From Candidatus Saganbacteria bacterium (GTDB taxonomy: Bacteria > Margulisbacteria > WOR-1 > JAPLLA01), in assembly GCA_026387795.1 (NCBI GenBank), contig JAPLLA010000056.1:1-42341 (forward strand): a DNA stretch of 42,341 bases, written 5' to 3'. The translations under genes and the position numbers were made by a program. Each line of letters starts with the position of its first letter. Position 1 is the stretch's first letter. The notes under the pieces were generated by a model. That model saw nothing but the letters and a program-made list of their open reading frames with translations. It did not search any database and was not told where the DNA came from. Positions 34,902-42,341 of this stretch are shown here, one piece after another.

Positions 34902-35822
34902 CTATAAATTCCGCTTTTCCCCCACCAAAATTATATCCTTTTTAATGCGCCTAATCAGCTCATCCACATCAGAAAACTGGAGGTCTCCATGAAAATATTC
35001 TAAAAGCTCCAATTTTAAGGTTTTTCCAACAATGTTGCGGTTAAAATTCAAAAGATAGGTTTCAACAGTTACTTCTTTTTCCGGAAAAGTAGGCCTGGAA
35101 CCAATATAGATCGCAGCTTTATATCTTCTACCATCTACCCATGCGTGTCCCGCATAAACACCGTGAGCAGGAATCAATTTATCCGGATGGACCAAAAGGT
35201 TTGCTGTTGGGAACCCAAGCTCTCTGCCGCGCCCCACCCCTTTCACTACTTTTCCTTCTAGAATATAACCCCGCCCCAACAATTGCTTTGCCTTATTAAA
35301 TTGCCCTTTTGCCAAACACTCACGGATCAAACTGCTTTTTACTATAGTAAAGAGGTCGCGTACAGGCCGCACTACCTTGACTTCTATCCCGGCTTGTTCC
35401 GCAGTTTTTCTTAAGTCTTCGGTTTTACCGGAACGGCCATAACCAAAACCAAAATCAAAACCCACAAATACAGTAGATGCTTTTAAATAACCAACCAAAA
35501 TCTTTTTGATAAATTGCACATAAGAAAGCTTTTGCAGTTTCGCATCAAAACGAATCACTACCAGGTAATCTACTCCAAGCTCAGCAATTAAAGCTTCTCT
35601 TTCAGCAAGGCTAGTTAATAATCTGAGCCCTCTTTGCGGGGCAATCACGCGCTGTGGATGAGGATCAAAAGTTACTACTACACTTGGCTTTTTTTTAAGC
35701 CAAGCGTAACGGACCGCACTTTTAATAATCTGCTGGTGTCCCTTGTGTACACCGTCAAAAGTACCAAGTACCACAATTGCATCTTTAATTTTGAGTTTCT
35801 TTAAGTCTGTAATAATCTGCAT
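34902..35822 (-). CDS. ribF: Bifunctional riboflavin kinase / FAD synthetase
   Basis: 306 residues. N-terminal FAD synthetase domain with LGTFDGVHKGHQQII and VTFDPHPQRV; a FVGFDFGFGYGRSG stretch lies in its middle. The C-terminal riboflavin kinase domain starts near GYILEGKVVKGVGRGRELGFPTAN and contains GVYAGHAWVDG and ETYLLNF. It makes FMN and FAD, the latter needed by the ThyX-like flavoprotein nearby. GAGGTAAAG precedes the ATG; the upstream Amj gene ends two bases before. Confidence 0.97.
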   Translation of the reverse strand: MQIITDLKKLKIKDAIVVLGTFDGVHKGHQQIIKSAVRYAWLKKKPSVVVTFDPHPQRVIAPQRGLRLLTSLAEREALIAELGVDYLVVIRFDAKLQKLSYVQFIKKILVGYLKASTVFVGFDFGFGYGRSGKTEDLRKTAEQAGIEVKVVRPVRDLFTIVKSSLIRECLAKGQFNKAKQLLGRGYILEGKVVKGVGRGRELGFPTANLLVHPDKLIPAHGVYAGHAWVDGRRYKAAIYIGSRPTFPEKEVTVETYLLNFNRNIVGKTLKLELLEYFHGDLQFSDVDELIRRIKKDIILVGEKRNL

Positions 35823-35824
35823 CT

Positions 35825-36649
35825 TTACCTCGCAAAAGCAGACTGGACCAAAAGTGTTACATCTTTAATATATTCTGCTGCCGGCCACAAGAAGAGCTGG
35901 GATAAAATCAGGATCCCTACCACCCTGCCCAAAAGGAGATAAAAAACCATGGCACGCACATCTGCTTCAGGCCTTTTTCCTTTTATTGCCTGATCTGTAA
36001 TACGTGCTGCTGCAGGATCAACCATTAAAGTAAATAAAATGGTTGCCATGCCATTTACGATTGCAGAAAGCTGGGTTGCAGTGACCCGGTACGACGGGAC
36101 TAAGGCACCTGCTAACATTGAGGAAAGGACGCCTATACAATATATAGAAGCCATTAAACAGTTAAGAATCAGGAACCCTTTTGGCAAGTTATGCCAGGAT
36201 AAATCCTTGAGATGTTTGATCGAAGGGAGCTTAAAAGAAGTAACGATCTTCCAGAAATTCCGCGGCCGAAAAATTGAAAGAAGGATCCTGGGTACTGACC
36301 CATGCTGTTCAAACCTGTAAATTGCTTTGGTAAACAAAAAGACCGAAAAAGGAGCCAGAACCATAGCAACCAGATTGCCAATAAAAGCGGCAAAAATAAT
36401 AAACCTAAAATTCAGTTGTAAGACCGTTACTGCACCAAGCAGGATCGCGGTATCTACCATCCCTCCCAAGAAAGGAGCTTGAAGCATATTGCTTAATCTG
36501 GAAACCAAAAGAGATGCATTTACAAAAGAAAGCGATGTGGCAACCTGTTTTGTGCGCACGCCTGCAATGCGCAGGCACGAAGCAGTAGCTTCTGCAAAAT
36601 GGATCAGGCCGGTAAATACGCAAACTATGATGAGTGAGCTGGTGAACAT
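35825..36649 (-). CDS. amj: Amj-family lipid II flippase
   Basis: 274 residues with about six membrane helices. The N-terminal half carries the family pattern: GLIHFAEATASCLRIAGVRT, then SLLVSRLSNMLQAPFLGG. The Amj/YdaH family was defined in Bacillus subtilis as an alternative flippase for the peptidoglycan precursor lipid II; the function here is inferred from this resemblance. ATG 36649 lies eight bases after TGcTATACT with no Shine-Dalgarno, suggesting a leaderless message; a TTG at 36667 would overlap that -10 box. It is the first gene before ribF. Confidence 0.85.
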   Translation of the reverse strand: MFTSSLIIVCVFTGLIHFAEATASCLRIAGVRTKQVATSLSFVNASLLVSRLSNMLQAPFLGGMVDTAILLGAVTVLQLNFRFIIFAAFIGNLVAMVLAPFSVFLFTKAIYRFEQHGSVPRILLSIFRPRNFWKIVTSFKLPSIKHLKDLSWHNLPKGFLILNCLMASIYCIGVLSSMLAGALVPSYRVTATQLSAIVNGMATILFTLMVDPAAARITDQAIKGKRPEADVRAMVFYLLLGRVVGILILSQLFLWPAAEYIKDVTLLVQSAFAR

Positions 36650-36657
36650 TGGGTAAT

Positions 36658-36666
36658 AGTATAGCA
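36658..36666 (-). promoter_or_regulatory. Extended -10 promoter of amj-ribF
   Basis: TGcTATACT ends eight bases before the ATG at 36649. Confidence 0.55.
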
Positions 36667-36676
36667 AAAAAAGGAG

Positions 36677-36700
36677 ATCAGGACATCAGGATATCAGGAG
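36677..36700. repeat. Octamer tandem repeat ATCAGGAN x3
   Basis: Three units differing only at the last base lie across the queC stop codon and upstream of the amj promoter. The repeat provides the TGA of queC on the minus strand. Confidence 0.8.
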
Positions 36701-37332
36701 GATTCTCTAATGCCTTTGGCTCGTAGCTTACAGCTATCGCACACTCCGCAAGGATATTTTCCTCCTTGATAGCAAGACCAGGTTAAATCAATTGGCACGT
36801 TTAGTTGTTTTGCCAGCCGCACAATCTGGGCCTTGGTCTTATGGATCAAAGGAGTAAGGATTTTAATCCTTTTCTTTTTTGTCCCCTCCTCCACCACCTT
36901 TTGAAATGCGCGGTAAAAAGCAGGGCGACAGTCAGGGTATCCACTAAAATCTACTGCATTGGCGCCAATGAGAACTACCCCTGCCCCAATCGCTTCTGCG
37001 TAAGAAATTGCAAAGCTTAAAAAAATGATATTGCGGCCTGGTACATAAGTAGAAGGAATCCCCGTAGAAATTTCTTTTAAAGAGCGGCTGACCGGGACTT
37101 TCATCTTTTTATTAAGAAGAGAACTACCCTCCCAATGAAGTGCTATTTTTAAAATTCGGTAAGGGACTTTTATCAATTTGGCAATCTTGACTGCATGGCG
37201 CACCTCTTTTTTATGGCGCTGACCGTAATCAAAAACCAGTGCAAAGCAATCATAACCCTGTTTTTTTGCCCAAAATAAAGTGGTTGATGAATCCAGTCCT
37301 CCAGAGAGGAGAACTACAGCTTTCTTTTTCAT
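36694..37332 (-). CDS. queC: 7-cyano-7-deazaguanine synthase QueC
   Basis: 212 residues. PP-loop LLSGGLDSSTT near the N-terminus, FDYGQRHKKE, PSTYVPGRNIIFLS and the C-terminal zinc site CYQGGKYPCGVCDSC. It converts 7-carboxy-7-deazaguanine to preQ0 with ATP and ammonia, a step in queuosine synthesis. No other queuosine gene lies in the window. The ATG follows TGtTAAAAT by nine bases without a Shine-Dalgarno, so the message is probably leaderless. Confidence 0.97.
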   Translation of the reverse strand: MKKKAVVLLSGGLDSSTTLFWAKKQGYDCFALVFDYGQRHKKEVRHAVKIAKLIKVPYRILKIALHWEGSSLLNKKMKVPVSRSLKEISTGIPSTYVPGRNIIFLSFAISYAEAIGAGVVLIGANAVDFSGYPDCRPAFYRAFQKVVEEGTKKKRIKILTPLIHKTKAQIVRLAKQLNVPIDLTWSCYQGGKYPCGVCDSCKLRAKGIRESS

Positions 37333-37341
37333 AACCCTGAA

Positions 37342-37350
37342 ATTTTAACA
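37342..37350 (-). promoter_or_regulatory. Extended -10 promoter of queC
   Basis: TGtTAAAAT ends nine bases before the ATG at 37332. Confidence 0.5.
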
Positions 37351-37360
37351 GAGTTTAGGC

Positions 37361-37482
37361 GATAAATATATAGAGACTAAATGAGTTGGAAACCTGAGGC
37401 TAAATGCCTCGGTTTCCAAACAGCAACTTTCTGGAAACCGCGACGTTCAGTCGCAGGTTTCCAGCACAAAGGATAAATATAT

Positions 37483-37483
<1 letters not shown>
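37361..37483. repeat. Paired inverted hairpin element flanked by 12-bp direct repeats (REP/BIME-like)
   Basis: GATAAATATATA occurs at 37361-37372 and 37472-37483 and encloses about 99 bp with two hairpins. Hairpin 1 (37386-37419): TTGGAAACC, bulged T, GAGGC, 5-nt loop, GCCTC, GGTTTCCAA. Hairpin 2 (37431-37464): CTGGAAACC, GCGAC, 5-nt loop, GTCGC, bulged A, GGTTTCCAG. The outer 8 bp are shared, the inner 5 bp differ but stay paired, and the bulge has switched arm, so hairpin 2 is an inverted copy of hairpin 1. No transposase is present. Confidence 0.8.
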
Positions 37484-39524
<2,041 letters not shown>

Positions 39525-39545
39525 TTAAATCTCCTTTTGGGCATT

Positions 39546-39727
39546 AAAAAGCCCCACTGTGCCGTGTGTAGGTTATGCTTGAACCCTGTAAATTCAGGGT
39601 GGGTTCTCAACCGAAGTCGAGATTTGACAAAACTCCGGATGATGCTGTCATCTGGAAGAGTGTCGTCCCTAAAACATAAATTGGATCAAGAATTTACTCT
39701 ACGAAGCCACAAACACAGTCGGGCAGA
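39546..39727 (-). ncRNA. Rod-like RNA of about 180 nt, candidate 6S RNA
   Basis: On the minus strand the two ends pair over 10 of 11 positions (39724-39714 with 39561-39551), followed directly by five T (39550-39546). Further pairs continue the rod (GTG/CAC, GTAG/CTAC, then CTTGA/TCAAG). The interior has a CTCGAC-TTCG-GTTGAG hairpin on the 3' side and a terminal stem around GATGA-CAGCA-TCATC. A GGGACGACAC motif resembles GCGACGACAC of E. coli 6S RNA. Size, closed rod with a central bubble and 3' T-run fit 6S RNA, which binds RNA polymerase. The alternative is a structured purA leader, since purA starts 21 bases later. Confidence 0.5.
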
Positions 39728-39781
39728 CAAATGGTAGCAAGAAATGTTTTTGAACGCAACCGAAACTTTGAACGAAAACCT

Positions 39782-39810
39782 AAAAAGCGACAATTCCATT
39801 GTCGCTTTTT
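39782..39810 (-). terminator. Terminator after aspS
   Basis: A 7-bp stem GCGACAA/TTGTCGC (39787-39805, 5-nt loop) is flanked by five A on one side and five T on the other, so it can work on both strands. It overlaps the region just past the aspS stop and separates aspS from the rod-like RNA. Confidence 0.85.
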
Positions 39811-41602
39811 ACGCCAGCTTAATATTTAACTCTTTAAGCTGCCTATCATCCACCACATCCGGGGCCCCAGTCATTTGGCAAACTGCAGACTGGGTTTTGG
39901 GGAATGCGATAACGTCGCGGATAGAGTCCATCCCTGCTAACATCATTACTAAACGATCAAGGCCTAAAGCAACTCCCCCGTGCGGAGGCGCTCCATATTC
40001 AAAAGCTTCAAGAAGGAATCCAAATCTCCGTTTTGCTTCTTCGTCAGAAAAACCGAGGATCTTGAATACCTGCCTTTGCGCTTCCATTTGATGGATCCTG
40101 ATCGATCCCCCGCCAATCTCCACCCCATTTAAAACAAAATCATAAGCTTTGGCTTTCATTACCGAAGGATCTTTTTTGAATCTTTCTTCCAGGTCATCCC
40201 AACTACATTGCGGAGCTGTAAAGGGATGGTGACGCGATACCCATCTCTTTTCTGTTTCACTATATTCAAATAATGGAAAATCAGTTACCCAGCAGAAGTG
40301 GAATTCGTTTTCAGGAATGAGATTGAGTTTCTTACCCAGTATCAAACGAATGCCGCCTAAAACATCACAAACCTGGGTCCTTTTCCCTGCACCAAAAAAG
40401 AGAATGTCTCCATGATCTCCCCCTGCCCTCTGAATAATATCCTGCACTTCTTCTGGTTTTAAGAACTTAAGAAGCGGTGATTTTAATCCTTCGGCAGTAA
40501 TTGCGATCCAAGCCAGTCCTTTGGCTCCCATCTTTTTTGCTTCTTCTTCCAAATGATCGATCTCATTCCTGGAAAAAGCAGCTGCACCTTTGGCATTGAT
40601 CAGCTTTACGCATCCGCCATCTTTTATTACGGATGAAAAAACCTTGAACTCGGAATCTTTGACTAAATCAGAAATGTCTACTAATTCAAGCCCAAACCTG
40701 GTATCCGGCTTGTCTGTACCAAAACGATCCATGGCCTCATCCCAGGTTAAACGAGGAAACGGCAAATTGATTTTAGGAATATGTTTACCCCTGTATTGAT
40801 CAATATCTTTTTCCAAAGTATCCAATGTATGTTTCATGAGTCCCTCAATAAGATCAATAATGTCCTGTACATCTACAAAAGACATTTCAAGGTCTATTTG
40901 CGTAAATTCAGGTTGGCGGTCTGCTCTAAGGTCTTCATCTCGGAAGCAGCGCGCAACTTGATAATAACGGTCCATGCCTGCAACCATTAGGATTTGTTTG
41001 AAAAGCTGCGGTGATTGCGGCAGAGCATAAAACTTACCAGGATTTACTCTGCTAGGAACAAGATAGTCCCTGGCACCTTCTGGAGTAGATTTAGTAAGAA
41101 ATGGGGTTTCAATATCCAAAAAACCATTCTTATCCAGATATTCTCTGGCAGCCATTACTACTTTGTGGCGGAAAACCAGGTTTTCGCGCATTTTGTCTCT
41201 TCTTAAATCCAAGTAGCGGTATTTCAAGCGGGTCATTTCATCCACATCTTGCCTATCGTTTGAAATTTCAAATGGAGGAGTTTTTGCAGTATTTAAAATC
41301 TCAAGGAAAGTAACAAATACTTCCACTTCTCCGGTCAGAAGATTTTTATTGTGAGCTTCTGGAGCACGTTTAGCTACTTTTCCTTTAATGTGGATGACAA
41401 ATTCAGGCCGGAGTTTTTCGGCTTGTTTATGCAGGTCGCTGCTATCCGCCTGGAAAACGATCTGGATAAGGCCTGTACGGTCGCGCAGGTCGATAAAGAT
41501 CAATCCACCGTGGTCGCGTCTCCGATGCACCCACCCTACCAGGGAAACTTCTTTCCCCTCGTCTTTGGCTCGTAGTGATGCACAAGTATGTGTACGTTTC
41601 AT
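39809..41602 (-). CDS. aspS: Aspartyl-tRNA synthetase
   Basis: 597 residues, bacterial type. N-terminal OB-fold anticodon-binding domain (VGWVHRRRDHGGLIFIDLRD), class II motif 2 (YYQVARCFRDEDLRADRQPEFTQ), the bacterial GAD insertion, and motif 3 (GGVALGLDRLVMMLAG). It charges tRNA-Asp; whether it also charges tRNA-Asn cannot be told from this window. The ATG follows TGcTATAAT by twelve bases and lacks a Shine-Dalgarno. The promoter lies just before the end of the nitroreductase gene. Confidence 0.98.
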   Translation of the reverse strand: MKRTHTCASLRAKDEGKEVSLVGWVHRRRDHGGLIFIDLRDRTGLIQIVFQADSSDLHKQAEKLRPEFVIHIKGKVAKRAPEAHNKNLLTGEVEVFVTFLEILNTAKTPPFEISNDRQDVDEMTRLKYRYLDLRRDKMRENLVFRHKVVMAAREYLDKNGFLDIETPFLTKSTPEGARDYLVPSRVNPGKFYALPQSPQLFKQILMVAGMDRYYQVARCFRDEDLRADRQPEFTQIDLEMSFVDVQDIIDLIEGLMKHTLDTLEKDIDQYRGKHIPKINLPFPRLTWDEAMDRFGTDKPDTRFGLELVDISDLVKDSEFKVFSSVIKDGGCVKLINAKGAAAFSRNEIDHLEEEAKKMGAKGLAWIAITAEGLKSPLLKFLKPEEVQDIIQRAGGDHGDILFFGAGKRTQVCDVLGGIRLILGKKLNLIPENEFHFCWVTDFPLFEYSETEKRWVSRHHPFTAPQCSWDDLEERFKKDPSVMKAKAYDFVLNGVEIGGGSIRIHQMEAQRQVFKILGFSDEEAKRRFGFLLEAFEYGAPPHGGVALGLDRLVMMLAGMDSIRDVIAFPKTQSAVCQMTGAPDVVDDRQLKELNIKLA

Positions 41603-41614
41603 AATTGGTAAGAT

Positions 41615-41623
41615 ATTATAGCA
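41615..41623 (-). promoter_or_regulatory. Extended -10 promoter of aspS
   Basis: TGcTATAAT, a perfect extended -10 box, ends twelve bases before the ATG at 41602. Confidence 0.65.
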
Positions 41624-41625
41624 TT

Positions 41626-42177
41626 TTACCTGTAGTTCACAATCTCTTCGAGGCTTTTTCGGTGTTTTGGAAAAGGTAACCGCTCCTCTTTAGAATAACC
41701 AAGAGTAAGCAGTGCTACCACTTCTTCTCCCTGTGGAATATCGATAAGTTTTTTAATTTTCTTCTCATCAAACCACCCTATCCAGCAAGAACCGATCCCC
41801 AGCTCCCAAGCAGTTAAAACCATGTGTTCTAAAGCAATGGCAACATCCAAGTAAAACCAGCGTTTATTTACGATAAAAGCAACTACTTTATGCAAAATGC
41901 TGATCGGACCCGCAGTAGCTACAATGACAATTGGAGCCTGACTAATAAAAGAATTAATAATCACTTGAGAGCCTATCGGCATTTTCTCGCCTAACGCTTT
42001 TATCTTATTCTTATCACGGACCACATAAAAATGCCAAGGCTGGGAGTTTGAAGCAGAAGGAGCCAAGCGCGCAGCCTCAAGGATCAGGTTAAGCTTCTCA
42101 TCTTCGATTGGCTGGTCTTTGTACTGACGCACGCTAAAGCGTTCTTTAATTATATCCAAGACTTTTGATTCAGGCAT
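41626..42177 (-). CDS. Nitroreductase-family flavoprotein
   Basis: 183 residues. RFSVRQYKDQPIEDEKL and AARLAPSASNSQPWHFYVV at the N-terminus are the FMN-binding start of the nitroreductase fold; LGIGSCWIGWFDEKKI and VVALLTLGY follow. Such enzymes use NAD(P)H and FMN; the substrate is unknown. TAAAAT lies nine bases before the ATG with no Shine-Dalgarno. It is upstream of aspS on the same strand. Confidence 0.93.
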   Translation of the reverse strand: MPESKVLDIIKERFSVRQYKDQPIEDEKLNLILEAARLAPSASNSQPWHFYVVRDKNKIKALGEKMPIGSQVIINSFISQAPIVIVATAGPISILHKVVAFIVNKRWFYLDVAIALEHMVLTAWELGIGSCWIGWFDEKKIKKLIDIPQGEEVVALLTLGYSKEERLPFPKHRKSLEEIVNYR

Positions 42178-42186
42178 TTCAGGAAT

Positions 42187-42192
42187 ATTTTA
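42187..42192 (-). promoter_or_regulatory. -10 box of the nitroreductase gene
   Basis: TAAAAT ends nine bases before the ATG at 42177; no -35 box or TGn is evident. Confidence 0.35.
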
Positions 42193-42268
42193 GCTCTAAA
42201 AAGAGTAAAAGAAAAACGAAATTATCCATCTGAACAAACGATATAAGTTTAGAGGTGCTTTAAAAAAC

Positions 42269-42341
42269 ATGCCTTCAGATTTTTTTAGAGTTGAAACAAG
42301 AAGGGAACCTTTCCCAGCGTGGACAGGCAAAGCTACTGGAC
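42269..42341 (+). CDS. Start of a hypothetical protein (cut by the window edge)
   Basis: An ATG at 42269 opens a frame of 24 codons to the edge, beginning MPSDFFRVETRREPFPAWTG, with an AGAGGTG site about 12 bases upstream. The FR....R.PF.A.T pattern is like the start of the protein at 37483 (FRTAVDPRIPFRALT). Too little is present to name it. Confidence 0.5.
   Translation, partial: MPSDFFRVETRREPFPAWTGKATG

Noticed and set aside
37386-37464. CRISPR-like repeats
   Set aside because: Only two units in inverted orientation, no spacers and no cas genes.
39551-39724. Rod-like RNA on the plus strand
   Set aside because: Only the minus strand has a T-run after the closing stem; the plus-strand 3' side is not T-rich.
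41603-41625. T-box leader for aspS
   Set aside because: The spacer to the predicted start site is only a few bases, with no room for a T-box.

Overview
The window reads as a chromosomal segment of an uncultured diderm bacterium with moderately AT-rich DNA. Outer-membrane barrel proteins, a secretin and a PorV-like/SLH protein point to a double envelope. The general look (PilM-PilN fusion, orphan sensor kinases, large TIG-repeat subtilase, stand-alone 23S rRNA) would fit a candidate phylum such as Saganbacteria/Margulisbacteria, but that placement is inference and no marker here proves it. Most genes are conserved housekeeping genes.

Layout. 1-536: 5' part of a 23S rRNA on the minus strand, with its own strong promoter and a structured ~215-nt leader holding a terminator/antiterminator pair; no 16S lies upstream. 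837-2468: PorV-like barrel with three SLH domains. 2527-6729: lepA, hemW (interrupted in frame by several repeat elements) and a PAS histidine kinase. 6750-11628 (minus): secreted subtilase with TIG repeats and its upstream PEGA/barrel partner. 11662-16695: a textbook CIRCE-controlled heat-shock operon, hrcA-grpE-dnaK-dnaJ-rsmE, with an unusually short HrcA. 16708-18659: a divergent pair, an envelope protein and rmuC. 18673-22790 (minus): type IV pilus genes (pilMN fusion, pilO, short secretin) preceded by a repeat-rich protein whose 5' end is missing. 22730-25165: a large sensor kinase whose 5' end is also missing; the two broken genes meet head to head at a (TGATCC)4 repeat. 25179-29996 (minus): a nucleotidyltransferase with a small partner, then a UvrD-like helicase/PD-(D/E)XK nuclease carrying a 363-residue intein. 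30086-36649: an orphan protein, then minus-strand genes for a 29-residue basic microprotein, a tandem ThyX-like protein, pnp, rpsO, ribF and an Amj-type lipid II flippase. 36694-42177: queC, a paired-hairpin element, an orphan GNAT-like gene, purA preceded by a 6S-like RNA, aspS and a nitroreductase. A partial gene begins at 42269.

How it works together. Protein folding (dnaK operon, lepA), RNA turnover and ribosome assembly (pnp, rpsO, rsmE), cofactor and nucleotide supply (hemW, ribF, queC, purA, thyX) and surface structures (pilus, barrels, subtilase) dominate. A recurring regulatory pattern is visible: many first-in-operon genes lack a Shine-Dalgarno sequence and have a (TGn)TAnAAT -10 box only 6-12 nt before the ATG, which implies leaderless mRNAs. 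Operon-internal genes in contrast usually have clear AGGAG-type sites.
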